The translations under genes and the position numbers were made by a program. From contig JAEXGM010000260.1 in the NCBI GenBank assembly GCA_023450835.1, forward strand, positions 1 through 13,705: DNA of 13,705 nt, given 5' to 3'. Origin of the DNA: Bacillota bacterium. Its GTDB lineage: Bacteria > Bacillota > Clostridia > Lachnospirales > Lachnospiraceae. The notes beneath the pieces were generated by a model. It searched no databases and had not been told where the DNA came from. It saw nothing but the letters and a program-made list of their open reading frames with translations. Numbering within the stretch: position 1 is the first letter of the stretch; each line of letters opens with the position of its first letter. Shown in pieces: positions 6,953 through 13,705 of the stretch.

Positions 6953-9900
6953 ATGGATATATATTGGAGAATAGAGAAAATAGGTACAAGAGAATATACA
7001 TATATTCATCCGGAAGTAAAGAGTGATAATAATTTCTATAAAAGAGGTTTCTTTGTAGAGAATTCTGCTTGCCATGATCTGCGGAAATATAAGTTTATGG
7101 ATATGGAAATTATAGCAGACGAGGATATGATTCTGGAGATAGATTTTTGTTTTGCAGCGGATAATTCTCCCCAGGCTGAGAAAGAGCGGCAGGGCAGAAG
7201 ACTGCTTGCGGTTACGGGAACCGGCAGAAAACATGTCAGCCTTGCTCTATCCCAGTTGGACACACCGGCCGCTCTGGAAAATGATTATAAATTTGTCCGT
7301 GGATTCCGAATAAAGAGCAATAAAGACTTTACCCTAAAGAGTGTTACGTTTAAAAAGGGAAGAGCCATTGGGCTGTCCTGTGATATTCTTTCAAAAGCAG
7401 TGCAGGAGGATGAGACGGCAGTTTATATGGTAACCGTGACCAATTGCTGCGGCGAGGAAAGAAGTGTTACGCTATATAACGAAAAGCAGGGCTGGGAAGT
7501 ATTAGAAGTTGAATTGGGAGAAGAATTTATCAAACTGTCTCCCTGGGAGGAAAAGACTGTGTCTGTCAGGGTGAGGATGAATGGCAGGATTGTACCGGGA
7601 GGGTATGAAAAACATCTTCTCGTTGGGGTTCCCGAGGGCGACGGAAGCCAGGCGGAGGAGATAACCCTTATTACCGGCAGATATCTTTCCCATCCCAATA
7701 TGCTGGCGGATGAAGAAGAGCTGGAAGGGATAAGGCGGAAAACAGAAGTTACCGGTTGGGCAAAAGAGACGGCAGAACTATGGGAAAAGCTGGCCGCAGA
7801 GTGGCAGGTGCCGGAAATGGAAAAAGAAAAGAACTTCCTTTTTGAATCCAGACAGGCTAACTGTGCCAAGGGCAGCGCCATGATGTACCGTATAACCGGA
7901 AAGAAGGAGTACGCAAAGAAAGCCGCAGGTATGCTTTTACAGCTTACGGATCCGGCAAAAGGCTACCTTCGCCTTCCCCATGGCTGCAGTCAGGAGCTGG
8001 TACATGAAGGTGAATTCTTTAAACAAATGGCAATGGTCTATGATCTTATTTATGACACGGAATATATTCAGGAGGAAGATCGCAGGAATATTGAAGCAGC
8101 CTTCCGGTTATTTATGGAGCTTATGGATGAAAGCCTTACCAGAGGAGAAATATCCAACTGGAGTCTGGCAGAAACAGTGGGGGCCCTGTGCTGTGCAGCT
8201 GTTTTGCAGGACCGGGAACGGATGGAGCGTTTTCTTTACGGAACGGGAGGCGTAACGGAGCACATGTCCAAGGGTATTCTAAGTGACGGCTTCTGGTTTG
8301 AATGTACCATTGGCTATAACCTGCTGGCGGCAGGACTTCTGACGGAAGCGGCCCAGGTGGTCAGACATTTTGGCATTAACCTGGCAGACCTTTGGGTGCC
8401 GGCTTCCTACTCCCCCAATATAGGTTTCCCTAAATTTCAGAGAGACGGCCTTGTTCTGGAGGCGTGGGGGCCGAACACCAGAGCTTACCGGAGCATATCC
8501 ATGCTTTGGGACAGTCTGCTGCCCTTCTTTGATTACCGTGGAATTATTCCGGGAATGAACGATTCCTGTGAGATGAAAATTCCCGGTATAGCAGCCGTCT
8601 TATATGACCACCGGTATGACCTGGCATATTACTTATACGGTAAGGCAGAGTATGCGGAGGCGGTAAAAGACCTGCCTCCGAAGGAAAGAGATTTGTTTTA
8701 CGGCGGCGGGGAAGCAGCAAAGGACAAAAGGGAAGAATACTATAAAAAGAGTGTCTATGCAGATAACGGTGGACTTGCCATTCTACGTTCCCAAACAGAG
8801 GGAAGGGAACAGAGAGAGCAGATTCAGGTGGCCTTGAAATACGGCTGTCACGGAGGAGCCCACGGACATTATGACAGAGTCAGCATTACAGGCATTTCCA
8901 GATACGGTAAAAGTATATATTCTCCGGAAAACATATGGTACAGTTATCATACCTTTATGTACAAGTTTTATGTGCAGAATTCCATTACCCACAATATGGT
9001 GACAGTGGATTTAAAACAGCAGGACCCTGCCGAACCTGTGAGGAATCTTTTTTATTCTGGAAAGATGCTGCAGGCCTGTGAGCTGGAAAACAAAAGCAGA
9101 TGGTGCAATCCTCCTTATGGCGGCTGGAATGTGGATGTGGCGGACTTTGAAGAACGTACCTGGCGGGAAGGGAAATATGTACCGGTACCGAAGGAACATC
9201 CGGCTTATATGGAACGGACGGACTTTACGGAGGAGGTAACCCAGAAAAGGCTGACGCTGGTAACGGATGATTTTATCGTTAACTTTGATTACCTGAAAGG
9301 CGGCAGGGAACATCAGTATGACTGCATCTATCATTTAAAAGCCTTAAAAGGTCTGGAGAATGAAGGCATTAAGTTCCTGAAACATACGGACCAGCTGGAT
9401 ACAAGTCCTCTTGGAAGCGGACAGTTTATTACAGACTGTGACTGGTATCGGGCTGAGGGAAGTACCAGACTTCATTTTGAGACTTATTATGATGAAGAAC
9501 ATAATAACGGGGGCAAATGGCTGACAGTAAACCGGACGGCGCATAATACATGGGGAAGTATTCAGACGGATTTGTATGCGGTATGGCCGGACAGCTACGA
9601 GATGGTTATCGGACACCCGCCGGAATATGAGCATATGTATAAACAGCTCTGGTATGAGGTATGGCTGGATGATGAGCTAAAGAGCGGCGGGAACTTTGGA
9701 GCATGGGTGTTGGGAAAGGAGCGGATTCATCTGAATATATCCGGCGGAAAGACCCTGTCCCTGGTCATTAAGGTGAAGGATGTGGAATTTGAGCCTGGTA
9801 TTATGCAATACAGTAAGGATAATATATTTTGGGGCAACCCTTACCTGACCGGAAAGGATGGAAGGGTAATATATCTGTCGGACCTGAAGGTGGAATATGA

Positions 9901-10369
9901 AAATACAAAAAGGACTAAGGAGGCCGGAAAAGATTATGAGGGCGGCCTGATAAAGATACAGGGGGAACTCCTGCCTTTTAGTATTCCAGCGGAGCCCGCC
10001 GATCCTATGAAGGCAGGACGGATAACCTTATCCTTGGAAGGCCTTGAGGCAGAATACTTTGACTCCTTTGTCGGCGCCGATTACCCCATCGGAAGCGAAG
10101 AGGATATTCGCAAAAGTATTTTTTTCCGGAGCTTCGGAAAGGAAGCACGATTTACCACCCTGTTAGAACTATATGAATCTCAATCTCTTATTCAGGAGAT
10201 AGAGGAGGCAGGCCCTGACCGTCTGGCTGTCCGTTTAAAAGATGGAAGAAAGCAGATTATTACCGTGTATGGGCTGGAACAGGATACTGAAACACAGGTA
10301 AGAATTGAAGAATATAAGGATGGGAAGCTGGTAAGACAGGAGTCAACCTGTATATGCGGGGAGGAGTAA
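6953..10369 (+). CDS. large heparinase II/III-fold polysaccharide lyase-like protein, probably cytoplasmic
   Basis: This 1138-residue protein carries the core of uronate-polysaccharide lyases, which cut glycans by beta-elimination. There is no signal peptide or membrane segment. Residues 1-145 look beta-rich, and about 150-225 resembles an Ig-like NEW3-type domain (VTVTNCCGEERSVTLYN). An alpha/alpha toroid occupies about 250-580, with S-N402-W and DGFWFE leading to Tyr455. A heparinase II/III-type beta-sandwich begins at about 600 with GGAH637GH639YD, and THNMVTVD at 679-686 matches the AHNTVxVD box of PL15/PL17-like enzymes. Asn402, Tyr455 and His637 or His639 are the likely catalytic set. 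Asn456 follows the Tyr where many relatives have His. The protein is longer than the usual 600-750 residues, with some 450 residues beyond the His box. The ATG at 6953 is the only plausible start because TGA at 6944 closes the frame. Substrate and true PL family are unknown. Confidence 0.82.
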   Translation: MDIYWRIEKIGTREYTYIHPEVKSDNNFYKRGFFVENSACHDLRKYKFMDMEIIADEDMILEIDFCFAADNSPQAEKERQGRRLLAVTGTGRKHVSLALSQLDTPAALENDYKFVRGFRIKSNKDFTLKSVTFKKGRAIGLSCDILSKAVQEDETAVYMVTVTNCCGEERSVTLYNEKQGWEVLEVELGEEFIKLSPWEEKTVSVRVRMNGRIVPGGYEKHLLVGVPEGDGSQAEEITLITGRYLSHPNMLADEEELEGIRRKTEVTGWAKETAELWEKLAAEWQVPEMEKEKNFLFESRQANCAKGSAMMYRITGKKEYAKKAAGMLLQLTDPAKGYLRLPHGCSQELVHEGEFFKQMAMVYDLIYDTEYIQEEDRRNIEAAFRLFMELMDESLTRGEISNWSLAETVGALCCAAVLQDRERMERFLYGTGGVTEHMSKGILSDGFWFECTIGYNLLAAGLLTEAAQVVRHFGINLADLWVPASYSPNIGFPKFQRDGLVLEAWGPNTRAYRSISMLWDSLLPFFDYRGIIPGMNDSCEMKIPGIAAVLYDHRYDLAYYLYGKAEYAEAVKDLPPKERDLFYGGGEAAKDKREEYYKKSVYADNGGLAILRSQTEGREQREQIQVALKYGCHGGAHGHYDRVSITGISRYGKSIYSPENIWYSYHTFMYKFYVQNSITHNMVTVDLKQQDPAEPVRNLFYSGKMLQACELENKSRWCNPPYGGWNVDVADFEERTWREGKYVPVPKEHPAYMERTDFTEEVTQKRLTLVTDDFIVNFDYLKGGREHQYDCIYHLKALKGLENEGIKFLKHTDQLDTSPLGSGQFITDCDWYRAEGSTRLHFETYYDEEHNNGGKWLTVNRTAHNTWGSIQTDLYAVWPDSYEMVIGHPPEYEHMYKQLWYEVWLDDELKSGGNFGAWVLGKERIHLNISGGKTLSLVIKVKDVEFEPGIMQYSKDNIFWGNPYLTGKDGRVIYLSDLKVEYENTKRTKEAGKDYEGGLIKIQGELLPFSIPAEPADPMKAGRITLSLEGLEAEYFDSFVGADYPIGSEEDIRKSIFFRSFGKEARFTTLLELYESQSLIQEIEEAGPDRLAVRLKDGRKQIITVYGLEQDTETQVRIEEYKDGKLVRQESTCICGEE
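10358..10366 (+). promoter_or_regulatory. ribosome-binding site that sets the second lyase start
   Basis: GGGGAGGAG lies inside the last codons of the first lyase gene and 8 nt before the ATG at 10375. The longer possible start at 10354 lies upstream of this site and has no Shine-Dalgarno of its own. Confidence 0.7.
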
Positions 10370-10374
10370 AATAC

Positions 10375-13300
10375 ATGGAAAGCAGTAGAAAAACATTGGA
10401 AATCTGTATAAAGCGGGCAAAAGAACTTCTGGACGCAACAAAAGAATACTGTTCCAAGGGAAATCGGGAAGCACTGGAAGATATGATTCTACAGGCTGAA
10501 TTGGCTTTAAAGGGAAGGAAGGTGCCCTTTACCAGAAACAGAGCTTTCTATCAGCCGGGAAAGGAAGAAGAAATTCACTTTGCCTTGAACCGTTATACAA
10601 TGGCGCCTACCTATTTTGATAAAGAGGTATATTATCATTATGGCCTGGAAGAGGCGGTTAAATGGTATAAATCAGTAGAGCTGTCAAAGGCCGGTTTACC
10701 TGCTTTAAAGGAAAAAGCCAGAATCTTGTCAGAGCAGGCAGAAGAGCTTTTGGAGAGTGCCGGCTATGGAACAGCCCTAGGGTGCTATGAAGAAAAATAT
10801 GGGAAGATATTAAAGGAAAGGATGAAAATAACCGGAGAGTGCATGTCGGGGGAAGATTTGGATAGTCTGCAAAAAGCAATTATAAAATTGTCGGATGCCT
10901 TAAGAGACATGAGATTCTCAAGAAGATTAAGAACAGATACGGACCAGGAAAGTTCACTTTTAATGACTGGGGAAGAATTAGCTGCTCTGAAAGAGCGCCT
11001 TCTTTCTGATGAAAGCATCAAGAGCCAGGTGCGGGAGATGGAGAAAACAGCCGGTACATATTCTCTGGAGGCTCTTAAGGATATCTATTGGCGGACCTCC
11101 TCTGAAGATGATTATGACAGCATGAACGCAAGCTATTTTCTCTGGAGCTATACGGATAAAATCGTGAATTTTACTTCTCCCAGGGAGGCATGCTATGCAC
11201 GTGTTTCCTTCACATTGCCCTGTGAAGAGAATGAAGAGGAAGGGCTTGGACATGTCTGGATTGACAATATCGAAATTATGTCCGCTTCCGGCAAGGAGCT
11301 TCTTATTAAGAACCCGGGGTTTGAAGAGGGAGAAAAAACTCCTGAATTTTGGCAGTCAGTTGCAAAAAAGGGAGCTCCTGCTATGTTTTGGGAAGACCGT
11401 TATCCATACTGCGGAAACGAAAGGAGAAGTATATACCTTTGTAATCCCACGGCTGAGGATGAAGGAGCCTGGTGCTATACGGAGGACATTCCTCTGGCGG
11501 GAGGAACGAGCTATACGGTTACCTTTCATGGAAAGCTGGATGGCAAGCTGAAAAAAGGACTGAAAACCACTGTAACCTTTCTGAATGAAGAAAGGGAAAA
11601 AACAGGAGAATTCAACTATTATTTTAACCGTAAATCCTATTTAAAGACAGGGATGTTCAATCTTACCATGCAATGTGATGCCATCCTTTATGCATTAAAA
11701 GGAGAAATTGACTATGCCAGGAAAGCCAAATTCGGAATGCTGTGTTTCCTCCAGGATTTCTGCCAGGGAGCGGAGCATTGGATGGTAACGAACCTGAGGC
11801 CTGACGGTAGTGATGCTTATGGTGCCGTGCAGGGCGGCAGGGATTTGTCTGTCATTGCCTGTACCTATTCCCTGATAAAGAAAGTACCAGTGTGGAGTAA
11901 GGAAGAAAAGGAAGAATTTTATGCCCTTATAGAATATATGCTGCGGTATATGCTGGATTTAAGAGACCGTACGGAACTAACCGCCAGGCAGGCCCAGTAC
12001 GGCTGTTCCAACTGGCAGACGGATATGTGCATTGGTACGGCCCTAATGATGATGGTTATGGAGGACTTTCCCCACCGTAAGAGCTGGCTCTACAATGCAC
12101 ATGCCGTATTAAGGGCCCAGTTGAAATATAATGTAAATCCCGACGGCTCCTGGCCGGAATCCATCCGTTACCATCATGCCGCCCTGGAGCACTTTGCGGG
12201 CTATGCCAGAGCAGTCCTTCTGAATATGGGAGAGGACTGGTTTCAAGATACTCCCCTTGGGGATATGTTTACCTATAGCCTTAATCTTCAGACTCCGGGG
12301 TATGTATATTTTGAAAACCGTATCGGTACTCCGCCTTTTGGCGACCATGCATTAAGCGGAGGCAGGGAATTTGCCATTTATGGAATCTACTTAAAACAGA
12401 TAGAATGCATCAATAAAAATGCCGCAGATAAAATGTATGCTACCTGGTGCCTGGCCGGAAAACCGGTGAAAGCACTTGGGGGTGAATCTGTTATTCTGGA
12501 AAATCTTCTGGCGGCAGGGGAGGATTATAAAATGGCAAAGGATTTTCAATTTCATCTGGAATCTACGGCGGAATTTCCCAATGCAGGTATTTATGTATTT
12601 CGCAAGAATTTCGGAGAGGAAAAGCAAAGCTATTTTGCCATTATGTCCAGCCCTGAAATTGTAAAGCACGGTCATTATGACCAGGGTTCCTTTATAATAT
12701 ATAAGAACAGTACTCCAATCGTCATGGACTCCGGCATGGAAGGATATTTTGATTCCAGTACCGAATGGCATTTATGCTCCTATTCCCATGCTTGTATGAT
12801 GTTTGCCGGACAGGGAGAAGTACCGGTGAAGGAAAGTAAGAGCATTAATCTTTCGGCAGGTACCTTCAGCCGGGAAAAGGGATGGCTGGATGTGCCCAGA
12901 ACAAGTAAAGTGTTGAAGGTATCTACCGGAGGTCAGATAGAATATATTAAAATTCTCATTGGCCATCCGGAAGGCAAGGGGGAGCATGTAAGGGAAGTAT
13001 ACTGGATAAAAGAAGCAGATTTGTACGTTATAAGAGATTATGTCTACGGCTACAGCGGTAAGCTTTTATTTAATTTGCCGGTAGCATCGCACACTTCCAG
13101 AGTAGAGGGGAACTGTATTCTGTCAGAGGGGTATTATGAGGTTGAACTTGAAACCGTATTTTTGTCACCAATAACCGGGCTGACAGTAGAAACCGGCAGA
13201 ACAGCGCCCTTTCTTCCGGTTGAAGATAAAGTCCAGCTCCTGGAATATATAAGGGCGGAAGGGGAGTCGAAGGACGGTTTTCTGGTACTTCTTTATCCCA

Positions 13301-13440
13301 AAGAACAAGGGAAAGAAGAGCTTGAGGTAATTCCGGAGGAAGAGGGGAATTACCGGATAAAATGCCTTAATGGACAAGAAATAAAGTTGGAATCCACGGG
13401 AGTTACAGGAGTAAGAGTAGTAATCAAAGCGGAGCAATGA
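10375..13440 (+). CDS. second large heparinase II/III-fold lyase-like protein with helical N-terminal domain
   Basis: This protein has 1021 residues from the ATG at 10375, chosen for the GGGGAGGAG just upstream; it begins 5 nt after the first lyase stop, so the two are translationally close. No signal peptide is visible. Residues 1-215 are charged and helix-rich and I do not recognise them. About 220-410 resembles a carbohydrate-binding beta-sandwich (IKNPGFEEGEKTPEFW). The alpha/alpha toroid follows (about 425-690) with GCSN546W, then DGSWPE leading to Tyr599-His600. The beta-sandwich starts near 735, with H765GH767YDQGSFIIY and the following VMDSG matching the HGHxDQxSFxLY...DPG box of heparinases. 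Asn546-Tyr599 spacing is 53, as in the upstream protein, but overall similarity is low, so these are not recent duplicates. The likely role is beta-elimination on imported uronate-containing oligosaccharide, complementary to its partner. Substrate and PL family cannot be read from the sequence. Confidence 0.8.
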   Translation: MESSRKTLEICIKRAKELLDATKEYCSKGNREALEDMILQAELALKGRKVPFTRNRAFYQPGKEEEIHFALNRYTMAPTYFDKEVYYHYGLEEAVKWYKSVELSKAGLPALKEKARILSEQAEELLESAGYGTALGCYEEKYGKILKERMKITGECMSGEDLDSLQKAIIKLSDALRDMRFSRRLRTDTDQESSLLMTGEELAALKERLLSDESIKSQVREMEKTAGTYSLEALKDIYWRTSSEDDYDSMNASYFLWSYTDKIVNFTSPREACYARVSFTLPCEENEEEGLGHVWIDNIEIMSASGKELLIKNPGFEEGEKTPEFWQSVAKKGAPAMFWEDRYPYCGNERRSIYLCNPTAEDEGAWCYTEDIPLAGGTSYTVTFHGKLDGKLKKGLKTTVTFLNEEREKTGEFNYYFNRKSYLKTGMFNLTMQCDAILYALKGEIDYARKAKFGMLCFLQDFCQGAEHWMVTNLRPDGSDAYGAVQGGRDLSVIACTYSLIKKVPVWSKEEKEEFYALIEYMLRYMLDLRDRTELTARQAQYGCSNWQTDMCIGTALMMMVMEDFPHRKSWLYNAHAVLRAQLKYNVNPDGSWPESIRYHHAALEHFAGYARAVLLNMGEDWFQDTPLGDMFTYSLNLQTPGYVYFENRIGTPPFGDHALSGGREFAIYGIYLKQIECINKNAADKMYATWCLAGKPVKALGGESVILENLLAAGEDYKMAKDFQFHLESTAEFPNAGIYVFRKNFGEEKQSYFAIMSSPEIVKHGHYDQGSFIIYKNSTPIVMDSGMEGYFDSSTEWHLCSYSHACMMFAGQGEVPVKESKSINLSAGTFSREKGWLDVPRTSKVLKVSTGGQIEYIKILIGHPEGKGEHVREVYWIKEADLYVIRDYVYGYSGKLLFNLPVASHTSRVEGNCILSEGYYEVELETVFLSPITGLTVETGRTAPFLPVEDKVQLLEYIRAEGESKDGFLVLLYPKEQGKEELEVIPEEEGNYRIKCLNGQEIKLESTGVTGVRVVIKAEQ

Positions 13441-13442
13441 CC

Positions 13443-13490
13443 TAGTACAGCCTTGCATAATTATCACTTAATTTATGCAAGGCTGTACTA
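13443..13490. terminator. perfect 18-bp inverted repeat between convergent genes
   Basis: The arm TAGTACAGCCTTGCATAA (13443-13460) is exactly complementary to 13473-13490 around a 12-nt loop. It begins 2 nt after the lyase stop, and its right arm contains the stop codon of the leftward AraC-type gene (13488-13490). Neither strand has a U-tract directly after the stem; the nearest T-run on the plus strand is at about 13507-13512. It probably serves as a shared 3' end for both convergent transcripts. Confidence 0.65.
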
Positions 13491-13705
13491 ATGTGCTAAA
13501 GTTGAATTTTTTCGGTATTGGCTTGGAGAACAGCCGCATTTTTTCGTAAAATATCTGCTAAAGTGATAAATGTTATGGAAGCCGCAGGCTTCGGAAACAG
13601 CCGATATCTGCATGGCTTCATTGGTCAGCATGTTTTTGGCCTTGTCTAAACGTGCCTCCAGCAGGTCCAGCCTTGGTGTGCAGTTATAAAATTGATTGTA
13701 GTAGA
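13488..13705 (-). CDS. AraC-family transcriptional regulator, C-terminal fragment
   Basis: On the minus strand the frame is open from the right edge and ends with TAG at 13488-13490, giving the last 71 residues of a gene that starts outside the window. The fragment holds the AraC DNA-binding C-terminus: LDLLEARLDKAKNMLTN, then the second helix-turn-helix MQISAVSEACGFHNIYHFSR and the signature YFTKKCGCSPSQYRKN. The first helix-turn-helix is only partly visible (YYNQFYNCTPRLD). It converges on the lyase operon, so it is not cotranscribed with it. Whether it regulates this locus or a neighbouring one to the right cannot be judged. Sensor type is unknown because the N-terminus is missing. Confidence 0.88.
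   Translation of the reverse strand, partial: YYNQFYNCTPRLDLLEARLDKAKNMLTNEAMQISAVSEACGFHNIYHFSRYFTKKCGCSPSQYRKNSTLAH

Noticed and set aside
6848..7234. Leftward open frame of 128 codons over the first lyase start
   Set aside because: Overlaps the leader and N-terminus of the lyase gene on the other strand, with no recognisable domain; a shadow.
7423..7881. Leftward open frame of 152 codons inside the first lyase gene
   Set aside because: It lies entirely within a strongly supported gene, is Ser/Pro-rich as expected of an antisense shadow, and has no family motif.
10354..10374. Longer start for the second lyase at 10354
   Set aside because: No Shine-Dalgarno precedes it; the strong GGGGAGGAG lies after it and serves ATG 10375.
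11195..11551. Rightward open frame of 118 codons in another frame of the second lyase gene
   Set aside because: The main frame here encodes a CBM-like NPGFEEG segment and continues unbroken; the alternative is a shadow.
12391..12771. Leftward open frame of 126 codons inside the second lyase gene
   Set aside because: Antisense of the heparinase-type coding sequence with no motif.
6953..13440. The two lyase genes as a recent tandem duplication
   Set aside because: Only the catalytic geometry is shared; domain order around the core, lengths and motif wording differ, so they are ancient relatives at best.
1..13705. tRNA, rRNA, CRISPR array, insertion sequence, integrase or phage gene
   Set aside because: Looked for on both strands; no cloverleaf, regular short repeats with spacers, transposase motifs or attachment-type repeats were seen.

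Overview
The window looks like a low-to-moderate-GC Firmicute chromosome, most likely a Clostridia/Lachnospiraceae-type plant- or glycan-degrading bacterium. The evidence is the strong AGGAGG-type ribosome-binding sites, the LplB/YtcP/LplA-type sugar ABC importer, the membrane-anchored AraC regulator of the B. subtilis YtdP kind, and a DbpA helicase tail closest in my recollection to Bacillus YxiN. The species assignment is inference.

Layout. Positions 1-254 hold the 3' end of a DEAD-box RNA helicase (dbpA), cut by the left edge. Positions 255-416 hold no convincing gene, only a short open stretch that may be a remnant. A perfect 17-bp inverted repeat (417-455) separates this from a carbohydrate-use locus. 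The locus begins with a leftward gene for a 793-residue membrane-spanning AraC-type regulator (476-2857). A 284-bp divergent control region (2858-3141) has one leftward and two rightward promoter candidates. Rightward follow two permeases (3142-4122, 4156-5064), a sugar-binding lipoprotein (5121-6773), and two very large genes for heparinase II/III-fold proteins (6953-10369 and 10375-13440). A second perfect inverted repeat (13443-13490) closes the locus, and the C-terminal end of another AraC-type regulator enters on the minus strand from the right edge.

How it fits together (inference). The membrane regulator senses a carbohydrate or its binding protein outside the cell and activates the divergent operon. 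The lipoprotein captures an oligosaccharide and the two permeases import it, powered by an ATPase encoded elsewhere because none is present here. The two lyase-like proteins, neither with a visible signal peptide, then cleave it in the cytoplasm. Both keep the Asn...Tyr...His geometry of uronate-polysaccharide lyases, with the same 53-residue Asn-to-Tyr spacing, but are otherwise very different from each other and carry large extra domains. The substrate cannot be read from the sequence; a uronic-acid-containing glycan is the family-based guess. This pair of giant, apparently intracellular lyases is the best candidate here for an uncharacterised system.

Post-transcriptional structure is visible too. 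A hairpin array follows the binding-protein gene, and the Shine-Dalgarno of the first lyase gene lies inside an 8-bp stem, as expected if the binding protein is made in excess over the lyases.
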